The notes beneath the pieces were generated by a model that was not told the DNA's origin, did no database searches, and saw nothing but the letters and a program-made list of their open reading frames with translations. Shown here piece by piece: positions 6,008 to 13,919 of a stretch of 32,937 nucleotides of DNA (its first letter is position 1; the number at the start of each line of letters is the position of its first letter). The translations under genes were made by a program, and so were the position numbers. The stretch comes from a virus, in IMG/VR virus record IMGVR_UViG_3300043427_000599, positions 1 through 32,937 of that record. One strand, 5' to 3'.

Positions 6008-6331
6008 ATGAAGGCTCGCTACAAAGATCCAGAAGGCGGGCTGACAGAGGCCGGCAGACGGCATTACGAGTCGACGGGCGAGTCGAAGAACCTGCAGCCA
6101 GGCGTGAAGGATTCGAGCCCTACCGGGCAACGCGCCAGGCGCAAGGGTTCGTTCCTCACGCGGTTCTATACGAACCCTTCTGGGCCGCTGGTCGACAAGG
6201 CTGGCGATCCCACCAGGCTGGCGCTGGCAGCGCGGGCCTGGGGTGAGCCTGCACCGCGCACAGAGGCTGCGGCGCAACGTCTGGCCGCGAAGGGCAGGAA
6301 TCTGCTGGCGAAGTACAAGGCCGAGGCATAG
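6008..6331 (+). CDS. DUF6321-like small basic protein (107 aa)
   Basis: A 107-residue basic protein with the sequential patterns DPEGGLTEAGRRHYES, KGSFLTRFYTNPSGPL, PTRLALAARAWGEPAP and AAKGRNLLAKYK. These agree with the DUF6321 type of phage/bacterial small protein as I remember it. The function is unknown. It precedes the portal gene by two bases and is likely part of the same head operon. Confidence 0.7.
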   Translation: MKARYKDPEGGLTEAGRRHYESTGESKNLQPGVKDSSPTGQRARRKGSFLTRFYTNPSGPLVDKAGDPTRLALAARAWGEPAPRTEAAAQRLAAKGRNLLAKYKAEA

Positions 6332-6333
6332 TC

Positions 6334-7914
6334 ATGGAATACGAGAAAGGCGGGATGCGGCTGACGCCAGAGCAGATCCTCAAGCGGCAGCAGCTGGCGC
6401 AGACGAAGAAGGACGAGTTCCAGCAAATCTACCAAGATGCCTACGAGTTCGCGCTCCCGCAGCGCCAACTGTACGGTGTCTGGGAAGGCGGCAGCACGGG
6501 TACGAAGAAGATGCAGCGCGTCTTCGACAGTACAGCAATCAACAGCACCCAACGGTTTGCGAACAGGCTGCAGTCGGTAGTCTTCCCGCCCCAGCGCAAG
6601 TGGTCGCGGCTTGAGCCTGGCACCGCAATCCCGCCAGAGCGCACGCAGCAGGCCCAGGCCATCCTGGATGCCTACGGCGAGAAGATGTTCGCCGTGCTCA
6701 AGCAGTCGAACTTCGACATCGCGATCGGCGAGTTCCTGCTCGACCTTGCGGTCGGCACGGCCTGCATGATGGTGCAGCCTGGTGACGACGTGGTGCCGAT
6801 CAACTTTGTGCCGGTGCCGCTGTTCCTGGTCGCATACGAGGAAGGCGCTAACGGCCAGGTCGACAACGTCTATCGCCGGATGCGGATGAAGGGCGAGTCG
6901 ATCCAGCGCCAGTGGCCGGATGCCAAGATCGGAGACGAGCTCGCCCGCCGGATTGAGCAGAAGCCTACCGAGGACATCGAGCTCATCGAGGCCACGATCC
7001 ACGACTACAAGCGTGGCGACTACTGCTATCACGTCATCGACAAGATCACCAAGACCGAGATCGTCTACCGTCGCCGGAAGACCAGCCCCTGGGTGATCAG
7101 TCGCTACATGAAGGTGGCCGGCGAGATCTACGGTCGAGGCCCGCTGATCACGGCGCTGCCCGACATCAAGACGCTCAACAAGACCAAAGAGCTCCTGTTG
7201 AAGAACGCATCGCTTGCGGTGGCCGGTGTCTATACCGCTGCCGACGATGGCGTGCTGAACCCCAACACGGTCAAGATCGTGCCTGGCGCCATCATTCCGG
7301 TCGCCCGCAACGGTGGCCCCCAGGGTGCCAGCCTGCAGCCGCTCACCCGTGCCGGGGACTTCAACATTAGCCAGCTGGTGATCAACGACCTGACGGCCAG
7401 CATCAAGCGGATCCTGCTGGACGAGTCGCTGCCGCCTGACAACATGAGCGCCAGGTCTGCCACCGAGATCGTTGAGCGAATGAAGGAGCTCGCCCAGAAC
7501 CTGGGCAGCGCGTTCGGTCGCCTGATCAACGAGACCATGATCCCGCTGGTGGCCAAGATCCTCGAGGTCATGGACGAGCGCGGCATGATCGATCTGCCGC
7601 TCCGCGTCAACGGCCTGGAGGTCAAGGTCACGCCGGTGGCGCCGCTTGCGATGGCGCAGAACATGGAGGAGGTCAATGCAATCCTCCAGTACCTGCAGCT
7701 GATGCAAGGGTTCGGCCCTGACGGTCAGTTGGCAATCAAGACTGACGCGGCGGTCGACTACATTGGCGACAAGCTCGGCGTGCCTGCCAGCGTGCGCAAC
7801 ACCCGTGAAGAGCGTGCCGTGCTCATGGAAGAGGCCCAGAACCGGCAGCTTGAAGCGATGGCCATGCAGCAGGCTGCGATGCAGGCCGCAGCGCCAGCCG
7901 GAATGCCCGCATGA
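6334..7914 (+). CDS. Portal (head-tail connecting) protein, T7-like podovirus family
   Basis: 526 residues, the usual size for the podovirus head-to-tail connector. This dodecameric ring sits at one capsid vertex and is the channel for DNA. N-terminal features are ALPQRQLYG (40-48), DSTAIN (65-70) and FPPQRKWSRLEP (84-95), the region conserved in T7-like portals. A long helical, Gln/Ala-rich C-terminus (about 485-526) fits the barrel domain. The neighbours agree: scaffold and capsid follow directly. The stop overlaps the start of the next gene by ATGA. Confidence 0.92.
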   Translation: MEYEKGGMRLTPEQILKRQQLAQTKKDEFQQIYQDAYEFALPQRQLYGVWEGGSTGTKKMQRVFDSTAINSTQRFANRLQSVVFPPQRKWSRLEPGTAIPPERTQQAQAILDAYGEKMFAVLKQSNFDIAIGEFLLDLAVGTACMMVQPGDDVVPINFVPVPLFLVAYEEGANGQVDNVYRRMRMKGESIQRQWPDAKIGDELARRIEQKPTEDIELIEATIHDYKRGDYCYHVIDKITKTEIVYRRRKTSPWVISRYMKVAGEIYGRGPLITALPDIKTLNKTKELLLKNASLAVAGVYTAADDGVLNPNTVKIVPGAIIPVARNGGPQGASLQPLTRAGDFNISQLVINDLTASIKRILLDESLPPDNMSARSATEIVERMKELAQNLGSAFGRLINETMIPLVAKILEVMDERGMIDLPLRVNGLEVKVTPVAPLAMAQNMEEVNAILQYLQLMQGFGPDGQLAIKTDAAVDYIGDKLGVPASVRNTREERAVLMEEAQNRQLEAMAMQQAAMQAAAPAGMPA

Positions 7915-8174
7915 GCGGCTGGGACGATCTCGAGGCCATCGAGCTCCCAGACATCCGCGACGCCAACCAGCAGCGCGACGACACCGACCGGCTGATGCTG
8001 CGGGTGCTGGGATCCGAAGACGGAATTAAGCTGCTCGCCTGGATGCGAGCCATGTATGTGGACGTGCCGATCGCCGTGCCCGGCACCGACCCCTCGCACG
8101 CCTATTACGCTGACGGTCAGCGTTCTGTTGTGCGGGACATCATGGCGCGGCTCAGACGAGCGAGGAACCTGTGA
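7911..8174 (+). CDS. Bbp19-like phage protein (87 aa)
   Basis: An 87-residue protein resembling the Bbp19 family, named from Bordetella phage BPP-1. It has a helical segment SEDGIKLLAWMRAM, then PSHAYYADGQRSVVRDIMARLR, corresponding to the family's G+RsV...I pattern. Members lie between portal and scaffold/capsid genes, as here. The role is not established; head assembly is inferred from position. It is coupled to both neighbours (ATGA at 7911, GTGA at 8171). Confidence 0.75.
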   Translation: MSGWDDLEAIELPDIRDANQQRDDTDRLMLRVLGSEDGIKLLAWMRAMYVDVPIAVPGTDPSHAYYADGQRSVVRDIMARLRRARNL

Positions 8175-8941
8175 CAGAAGCGACCAACGAGCCCGGATCA
8201 TCCGGCTTACTCGATAGCGCAAGCGTAGAAGACACCAGCAAACCAGCCGACCCGACAACGGCGGCTATCCCCCACAAAGCGGTTGAGCCTGGCAGCGAGC
8301 CAGACGATCCGCTTGAGCGTCCAGATTACTGGCCAGAGAACTTCTGGAAGAAGGACGCCAACGAACCAGACCTGGAAGGCATCGCCAAATCTTGGCGCGA
8401 CCTGCGTGCGAAGATCAGCAAGGGCCAGCACAATACCCCGGCTGACGGAAAGTACGACATGGCTGCGTTCGGCGAGACCGCACCCGATAATCCGATGGCA
8501 TCGGCCCTGGCCGGCTGGGCAAAGGACAACGGTCTCAGCCAGGCTCAGTTCGATGATCTGGCGACGCAGCTGCGCACTAAAGCCAGCGAGATCATGGAGG
8601 GCGAGCGGATCGACCCCAAGGTAGAGATGCAAAAGCTGGGGCCGAATGGCAACGCCATGATCAATGGCATGGTCGACTGGGCGCGAGGTCTGGTCAATAA
8701 GGGCGTCTGGGCGAAGGAGGACTTCGAGGAATTCAAGATCATGGGCGGCACCGCCCAGGGTCTGCGGGCTCTGATGAAGATCCGCGAGGCCTACGAGGGG
8801 CGCCTGCCGATTGAGACATCACCCATCGAGGGAGCGCCCACCAAGGAGGAGCTCTACCAGATGGTCGGCGATCCGCGCTACAAAACGGATACCGCTTATC
8901 GGCAAAAGGTTGAGCGTCTATTCCAGGCGGTGTTACAGTAG
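8171..8941 (+). CDS. Capsid assembly scaffolding protein
   Basis: 256 residues, acidic and largely helical, placed between portal and major capsid protein as T7 gene 9 is. The N-terminal 45 residues are disordered (Ser/Thr/Pro/Glu), followed by RPDYWPENFWKKD and LEGIAKSWRDLRAKI. This order is typical of phage scaffolds and related capsid assembly proteins (RP.y.pekFWd.....d.e.laksy.eLr). The C-terminal helix YRQKVERLFQAVLQ could bind the capsid protein. The start is GTG in a GTGA overlap. A terminator follows 30 bases after the stop. Confidence 0.82.
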   Translation: MTEATNEPGSSGLLDSASVEDTSKPADPTTAAIPHKAVEPGSEPDDPLERPDYWPENFWKKDANEPDLEGIAKSWRDLRAKISKGQHNTPADGKYDMAAFGETAPDNPMASALAGWAKDNGLSQAQFDDLATQLRTKASEIMEGERIDPKVEMQKLGPNGNAMINGMVDWARGLVNKGVWAKEDFEEFKIMGGTAQGLRALMKIREAYEGRLPIETSPIEGAPTKEELYQMVGDPRYKTDTAYRQKVERLFQAVLQ

Positions 8942-8970
8942 TAACCTGTTGTCTCCTCCAGTAAGCCTTC

Positions 8971-8996
8971 AGCCCGCCCAGTGCGGGCTATTTTTT
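8971..8996 (+). terminator. Rho-independent terminator after the scaffold gene
   Basis: Perfect 7-pair GC-rich stem AGCCCGC (8971-8977)/GCGGGCT (8983-8989), loop CCAGT, then six T at 8991-8996. It separates the portal-scaffold unit from the capsid gene, which has its own promoter just downstream. Confidence 0.9.
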
Positions 8997-9002
8997 CTCC
9001 GC

Positions 9003-9032
9003 TTGTCAAACAAGTGGAATGCGAATTAGAAT
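9003..9032 (+). promoter_or_regulatory. Sigma70-type promoter of the major capsid gene
   Basis: TTGTCA (9003-9008) and TAGAAT (9027-9032) are separated by 18 bp; each box has five of six consensus positions. The predicted start is near 9039, leaving a leader of about 134 nt before the capsid ATG at 9173. Directly following a terminator, this would set capsid expression apart from its neighbours. It is the clearest promoter in the window and implies use of host RNA polymerase, consistent with the absence of a phage polymerase gene. Confidence 0.75.
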
Positions 9033-9037
9033 CGCGA

Positions 9038-9104
9038 GCAAGGCCCACCGGGTTTACCCGACCCTTGCCGCAGCGGTTGCTGACGAGTGGCTGGCGAAAC
9101 CAGC
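9038..9104 (+). promoter_or_regulatory. Structured 5' leader of the capsid mRNA
   Basis: At the predicted transcript start GCAAGG (9038-9043) pairs with CCTTGC (9063-9068), enclosing a second stem CGGG/CCCG (9049-9052/9057-9060). A further hairpin GCTGG-CGAAA-CCAGC lies at 9090-9104. A stem at the very 5' end is known to stabilise some abundant bacterial and phage mRNAs; that role here is inference. Confidence 0.4.
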
Positions 9105-9172
9105 AAGCATTCGGCCCTGGATTCTCAGGCTCACCGGCGCGAACCCCACCCATCAACTGAACGAGGTAAATC

Positions 9173-10012
9173 ATGGCTATTGGTCTTTCCAATGCCTTCG
9201 TGACCCTCTTCGACGCAGAGGTCAAGCAAGCCTATCAAGGTAAGGCGATGCTTGTCGGGGCCGTCCGGGCGCGTCGTGGAGTCGAAGGTTCTATCGTTAA
9301 ATTCCCCAAGGTCGGCAAAGGCACCGCAACCCTGCGCGTTCCGCAAACCGACGTTACCCCCATCAATGCGAGCTTCAGCCAAGTCACGCTGACCCTGCAA
9401 GACTGGAATGCTGCTGAATACAGCGACATCTTCAGCCAGGCCAAGGTCAACTTTGACGAGCGTCAAGAGCTTGTGCAGGTTGTCGCTGCTGCGGTTGGTC
9501 GCCGTCAAGATCAGATGATCATCGACGCGCTGGTCAACTCGAGCACCGCGCTCACCGTTGCGAACAGCATCGGCGGCTCGAACACCAACCTGAACCTGGC
9601 CAAGCTCCGCGATGCGAAGCGTCTGCTCGACAAGAGCAACGTGCCGCCCGAGGGCCGCCACATCGTGATCCATGCGAACAGCCTTTCCAACCTGTTGTCG
9701 GAGACCTCGGTCACGTCGAGCGACTTCAACACGGTTAAGGCTCTGGTGCAGGGTGAGCTCAATACGTTCCTGGGCTTCACATTCCACGTCCTGGGTGACC
9801 GCTCTGAAGGTGGGCTGCCAATTGATGGTTCGAGTGATCGCAAGGTCTTCGCGTTCCACCAGGCGGCGATCGGTTATGGCGAGGGCATTGCCATGCGCAC
9901 CGAGATCAACTACATCCCCGAGAAGACCAGCTGGCTGGTCAATGAAGTGTTCTCGGCGAATGCGGTTGCGATCGATGCCGAGGGTATTGTCCAGATCACC
10001 TGCCGCGAGTAA
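9173..10012 (+). CDS. Major capsid protein
   Basis: 279 residues, the main head subunit, probably HK97-fold as in other tailed phages. Evidence is position (portal, scaffold, this, then adaptor), its own strong promoter, and the pattern seen in a widespread capsid family: an N-terminal helix (LSNAFVTLFDAEVKQAYQG), PKVGKGTATLRVPQ, QLVQ-like helices with RRQDQMIIDAL, and a C-terminal strand pair AIGYGEGIAMRTEINYIPEK. Local GC is even and codon use is clean. GAGG lies upstream of ATG 9173. No chaperone-like or protease domain is fused. Confidence 0.9.
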   Translation: MAIGLSNAFVTLFDAEVKQAYQGKAMLVGAVRARRGVEGSIVKFPKVGKGTATLRVPQTDVTPINASFSQVTLTLQDWNAAEYSDIFSQAKVNFDERQELVQVVAAAVGRRQDQMIIDALVNSSTALTVANSIGGSNTNLNLAKLRDAKRLLDKSNVPPEGRHIVIHANSLSNLLSETSVTSSDFNTVKALVQGELNTFLGFTFHVLGDRSEGGLPIDGSSDRKVFAFHQAAIGYGEGIAMRTEINYIPEKTSWLVNEVFSANAVAIDAEGIVQITCRE

Positions 10013-10023
10013 GGAGAACTGAC

Positions 10024-10302
10024 ATGGCATTTGATTCCGTAGGCTTCGCCACGATCGCCGCTTCTAAGGCTGGCAATGCGCCGTCGATGTATTCGTACAC
10101 GACTGCCGATGCCATCACTGTGGTGCGCGTGGAGGGTTATTTCAACTCAATCGCTTCGATCCTCAAGGTCGGCGACATGATCTACTGCCAGACCAGCACG
10201 GGTGGAACCCGCGCTGCTACGCTGGTATGGGTCAACGCCAACAGTGGTACGGTAGTCGACGTGACTGACGGCACGACCATCAGCGCGACCGACTCCGACT
10301 AA
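10024..10302 (+). CDS. Small head protein, possible capsid decoration (92 aa)
   Basis: A 92-residue beta-rich protein with a strong AAGGAG ribosome site, starting 11 bases after the capsid gene and closed by a terminator, so it is co-transcribed with the capsid gene. The pattern SMYSYTTADAITVVRVEGYF...LKVGDMIYCQTS, ending in VVDVTDGTTISATDSD, occurs in a small protein next to capsid genes of other phages. Decoration or cementing of the capsid is inferred from position, size and beta content. Confidence 0.75.
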   Translation: MAFDSVGFATIAASKAGNAPSMYSYTTADAITVVRVEGYFNSIASILKVGDMIYCQTSTGGTRAATLVWVNANSGTVVDVTDGTTISATDSD

Positions 10303-10318
10303 TCGGGGCAGCAACAGG

Positions 10319-10356
10319 ATGGCCAGCTTCTGTCTTAGACAGTGGCTGGCCATTTT
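10319..10356 (+). terminator. Terminator-like hairpin after the capsid/decoration genes
   Basis: ATGGCCAGC (10319-10327) pairs with GCTGGCCAT (10345-10353), and inside it CTGTC (10330-10334) pairs with GACAG (10338-10342). The T tract is only four long (10353-10356), so termination may be partial, allowing read-through to the tail genes and a stepwise drop in expression. Confidence 0.7.
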
Positions 10357-10373
10357 CACATTGAGAGGCCGCG

Positions 10374-10988
10374 ATGGCTGCAGGTGACACGGGAGTAAGG
10401 ATCTGTTCGGACGCGCTGCTGATGCTGGGCGCACGGGCGATCACCAGCTTCAACGACGGCACCGATGCGAGCTCGGTCTGTGACCGGCTCTACCCCAATG
10501 TCCGAGACACGACGCTGATGATGTATCGGTGGAGTTTCTCGATGAAGAAGATTGCGCTCGCGCAGCTGGTGACCGCACCCGGCAGCGTCTGGCGCTACGC
10601 ATACCAACTGCCTGGCGATCGCCTGGGCAACCCGCTCGCAGCCTACTCCAGCAGCAATGTGGGCTCGCCGATCCAGAAAGATTGGGAGATCCAAGGCGAC
10701 CAGCTGCTGACCAACCTGACTGCGGTCTTTATCGACTACCAGTACAGCGTGCCCGAGTACGCGATGCCGCAATACTTCGTGCAGCTGCTCAAGTACCAGA
10801 TGGCCTGGCACATTGCAGAGGCGATCACGGAGCAGGCCGACAAGTCGGCTCGCTGGCAGCGAGTGGCGCTGGGTGATCCAGTCGAGAACATGCGCGGCGG
10901 CTACTTCCGTCAAGCGTGTCAGATGGACGCCCAGGGCAACCCCAGCCGGGTGATTGAGGATTACACTCTGATTGCGGTGAGGATGTAA
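10374..10988 (+). CDS. Head-tail adaptor, T7 gp11 (tail tubular protein A)-like
   Basis: 204 residues, equal in size and place to the podovirus adaptor that sits under the portal ring. It is helical, with ICSDALLMLGARAITSF at residues 9-25, the region YPNVRDTTLMMYRWSFSM (about 40-57), and a conserved-looking YQYSVPEYAMPQYFVQLLKY near 120-139. These follow the gp11-type pattern of a start helix plus an LYP..RD..L....W.Fa motif. It overlaps the nozzle gene start by one base (TAATG). Confidence 0.85.
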   Translation: MAAGDTGVRICSDALLMLGARAITSFNDGTDASSVCDRLYPNVRDTTLMMYRWSFSMKKIALAQLVTAPGSVWRYAYQLPGDRLGNPLAAYSSSNVGSPIQKDWEIQGDQLLTNLTAVFIDYQYSVPEYAMPQYFVQLLKYQMAWHIAEAITEQADKSARWQRVALGDPVENMRGGYFRQACQMDAQGNPSRVIEDYTLIAVRM

Positions 10989-13261
10989 TGCCGCGATTCG
11001 TTGAACTGCAGAGCAACTTCTCGACGGGTGAGCTCGATCCGCTGCTGCGTGCGCGGGTCGATCTGCAGGCCTACAACAACGCGCTGGCCAAAGCCACCAA
11101 TGTGCTGATTCAGCCCCAGGGTGGGCTGAAGCGCCGGCCAGGAACCAAGTGCCTCGCCGAGCTCCCAAGCAATGCTGCAGACGGGGTTCGCTTAGTGCCG
11201 TTTCAATTTTCTGTCGATGACTCCTACATGTTGGTGTTCGTACATCAACGAATGTATGTCATCAAGGATGGAGTGGTACAACTCAACATCAACGGCAGCG
11301 GCAACAACTACCTGACGGTAAGCACCATTACGAGCAGCATTGTCGACGACATGTGCTGGACACAATCTGCTGACACATTGATCGTGGTTCATCCAGATCT
11401 GCAGCCGGTGCAGATCACGCGCACCAGCGACACGGCCTGGACGGCCACTACCGTCACATTCGACTCGATCCCGAAGTACGCCTTCAACATCGACTTCCAT
11501 ACGAACAACGGTTCGACGCTCACGCCCAGCGCGGTAAGCGGAAACATCACGCTGACGGCCTCGACGACTCACCACGACAGTGGCGCAGCGCAGGCTGGAT
11601 CAACGACCACGATCACGCTGAAGGCGACCGCGAGCAGCACCAACGATATCTACAACGGCATGTACGTCACGATCACCAGCGGCACGGGTTCGGGCCAGAT
11701 CCGGCTGATCGAGGGCTATGTTGGCAGCACCAAGGTTGCGACAGTCTCCGAAGCCTGGACGACGGCGCCGGACGCCACCAGCAACTATTCGATCACGACC
11801 TGGACGACGCAGTCGGTCAACCAGTACGTCAACGCCAGCCCTCAGGGCCGCGCCAGGATCCTGCGTTACGTCTCGGCCACGGTGGTCGAGGCGGTGACCG
11901 AGTACCCATTCTTCAACACCACGGCGGTCGATGCTGGCCGCTGGGAGCTCGAGCACGGGTATGTGGATGTCTGGAGCGCCGGCAAAGGATGGCCGCGCAC
12001 GGTTACCTTCCACGAGGGCCGGCTCTATTTTGGCGGCAGCAAGTCTCGACCGAGCACGATCTGGGGCTCGAAGATCGGCCTCTTCTATGACTTCGTCCCG
12101 ACCGAGAACCTGGACGATGACGCGCTCGAGGCCACGCTCGACACCAACGACCTGAACGTCATCACCGACATCATCAGCGGTCGCGACTTCCAGGTGTTTA
12201 CGACCGGCGGCGAGTTCTATGTCCCGCAGCAGGGAAGCGATCCGATCACGCCGCTGACGTTCACGTTCAAGAACGTGAGCCGCAACGGCATCAAGCCTGG
12301 CACTCGGGTGCAGGCGCTAGAGTCGGGCTCGGTCTACATCCAGCGCCAGGGCAAGTCGCTCAACGAGTTCGTGTTCAATGACACGCAGCTGACGTACATC
12401 ACGCAGCGGATCTCGCTGTTGTCTGGCCACCTGCTGAAGGGGCCGCAGCGGATGGCCATGCGCCGCGCCACCAGCACCGAGGAAGGTGACCTGCTGCTGA
12501 TCACCAACACCAACGACGGCAGCATGGCGGCATTCAGTGTGATGCGAGCACAGCAGATCACTGCGCCGTCAGAGTTCGTCACCACTGGCGACTTCGTTGA
12601 TGTTGGTATCGACGTGACTGACATCTACACGGTAACCAGCCGCATCGCTGCTGCAGACCTGCTACTTGAGAGCGGCAGCAATCTGCTGACCGAGGACGGT
12701 GAGCCGATGCTGCTCGAGCATGGCGGGCCGAAGTATTTTGTCGAGCTCTTCGACGATAGCCTGTACACCGACTGCGCGGTCACCGGCGGCGCGGCATCGA
12801 GCGCATCGAGCCTGCCGATGGTCAACGAGATCGTCAACGTGATCTGCGACGGGGTGCCGCAGGGCGATGAGGTTGTGAGCGCCGCGGGCACCGTGACGTT
12901 CGACCGGGCATCGGTCTACACCTACGAGGTCGGCCTGCCTTTCACGGTCTACTGCAAGACGATGCCGGCAGAGATCCAGCTGCAGACCGGGTCGCGCATC
13001 AGCTTCAAGAAGCGGATCGTCGAGATCAGCGCGATCGTGTCAGAGACGCAGGAGCTTGTGATCAATGACCAGCCTGTCGCGTTCCGGCTGATGGACAACC
13101 CGCTGCTGGATGAGCCGGTGCCAACCTTTACCGGCATCAAGCGCGTGAATGGCGTGCTGGGCTACGACCGCGAGCAGGCCATTGAGATCGAGCAGACCCT
13201 GCCGCTCAAGATGACTTTGCTCGGTCTTGACTACCGCGTCGCGGTCTATTCGGGAACCTGA
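10988..13261 (+). CDS. Tail nozzle, T7 gp12 (tail tubular protein B)-like
   Basis: 757 residues; forms the distal tail tube in podoviruses. The N-terminus FSTGELDPLLRARVD (11-25) followed by YNNALAKATNVLIQPQGGL and KRRPGT (48-53) is the signature of this family. The remainder is beta-rich with repeated Ser/Thr strands, as expected of beta-propeller and platform domains. Residues about 558-577 carry an LLLESG/LLTEDG/MLLEHG stretch resembling the 28-residue repeats at 4729-5034, probably an inserted surface feature. It overlaps the adaptor stop. Confidence 0.9.
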   Translation: MPRFVELQSNFSTGELDPLLRARVDLQAYNNALAKATNVLIQPQGGLKRRPGTKCLAELPSNAADGVRLVPFQFSVDDSYMLVFVHQRMYVIKDGVVQLNINGSGNNYLTVSTITSSIVDDMCWTQSADTLIVVHPDLQPVQITRTSDTAWTATTVTFDSIPKYAFNIDFHTNNGSTLTPSAVSGNITLTASTTHHDSGAAQAGSTTTITLKATASSTNDIYNGMYVTITSGTGSGQIRLIEGYVGSTKVATVSEAWTTAPDATSNYSITTWTTQSVNQYVNASPQGRARILRYVSATVVEAVTEYPFFNTTAVDAGRWELEHGYVDVWSAGKGWPRTVTFHEGRLYFGGSKSRPSTIWGSKIGLFYDFVPTENLDDDALEATLDTNDLNVITDIISGRDFQVFTTGGEFYVPQQGSDPITPLTFTFKNVSRNGIKPGTRVQALESGSVYIQRQGKSLNEFVFNDTQLTYITQRISLLSGHLLKGPQRMAMRRATSTEEGDLLLITNTNDGSMAAFSVMRAQQITAPSEFVTTGDFVDVGIDVTDIYTVTSRIAAADLLLESGSNLLTEDGEPMLLEHGGPKYFVELFDDSLYTDCAVTGGAASSASSLPMVNEIVNVICDGVPQGDEVVSAAGTVTFDRASVYTYEVGLPFTVYCKTMPAEIQLQTGSRISFKKRIVEISAIVSETQELVINDQPVAFRLMDNPLLDEPVPTFTGIKRVNGVLGYDREQAIEIEQTLPLKMTLLGLDYRVAVYSGT

Positions 13262-13262
13262 C

Positions 13263-13919
13263 ATGGCAGCAGAAGCAGGAGGATACGATCCGGGCGTCGG
13301 CGCAACACCAGCTGCAACCGGGGGTATGAACATCAGCGGCGGGCAGATGTATGCCGCTGCCGGGCTCATTAGTGCGTATGGCGCGTCCCAGGCTCAAATG
13401 GCGCAGGCCATCAACCAGCAGACCGCATACCTGGTGCAGGCCCGCGATACGCTTGCGGTGGCCGAGGTTCGCGCCGACATGGCCGAGACCTATGCCGCGG
13501 TGCAGGCTGGTCGAACGCTCAGACGGGCCGACATGGAGGCCCAGAACTACCAGATCGCTGGCAACACGCTGCTGAAGAATATGCGCAAAGCCAATGCCGC
13601 AGCACGCGCTCGAGCAGCTGCTGCTGGCGTGGCGTTTGGCGAAGGCAGCGCAGCGGGCGTCCAGATCGAGAATGTGGCGGCGACCATGCGCGATGTTGGC
13701 ATTGCCGATCTGAATGCGCTCACTGCCCGCGTGCTCGGATTCGAGGATGCGACGGCCATGCTGCAGTCGACCGAATACCAGAACTATCTGAACCTGTTCC
13801 AGGCCAGGCGCGGTGCTGGGCAACTTGAATCTGCCGCAGCAATTACGCGCCGCACCGGTGGATTGATGGCCGGTGCTACGCTGACTGAAGGTGTTGGCAG
13901 ATTCGCGAGGACAGTCTGA
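13263..13919 (+). CDS. Internal virion protein, T7 gp14-like (218 aa)
   Basis: First of a set of internal (ejection) proteins directly after the nozzle, the same order as T7 genes 12 and 14. A Gly/Ala-rich N-terminus with the hydrophobic MYAAAGLISAYGASQ (about 29-43) is followed by a long helix (45-110). Then comes GVAFGEGSAAGVQI (122-135), resembling the SG...GS.l.v turn of gp14-like proteins, and more helix. In T7 the gp14 protein enters the outer membrane at infection. The start is ATG 13263; an in-frame TTG at 13227 would overlap the nozzle gene. Confidence 0.75.
   Translation: MAAEAGGYDPGVGATPAATGGMNISGGQMYAAAGLISAYGASQAQMAQAINQQTAYLVQARDTLAVAEVRADMAETYAAVQAGRTLRRADMEAQNYQIAGNTLLKNMRKANAAARARAAAAGVAFGEGSAAGVQIENVAATMRDVGIADLNALTARVLGFEDATAMLQSTEYQNYLNLFQARRGAGQLESAAAITRRTGGLMAGATLTEGVGRFARTV

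Noticed and set aside
6166-7707. Long 513-aa frame on the - strand
   Set aside because: It lies exactly antisense to the portal gene; its composition (Leu, Val, Asp, His and Arg rich) is what antisense reading of GC-rich codons gives, and the portal frame is clearly real.
9019-9243. 74-aa frame upstream of and into the capsid gene
   Set aside because: Its ATG lies between the -35 and -10 boxes of the capsid promoter, so that transcript would not contain it, and it overlaps the capsid gene by 71 bases.
9131-10030. 299-aa frame on the - strand
   Set aside because: Antisense of the major capsid gene with typical shadow composition and no supporting context.
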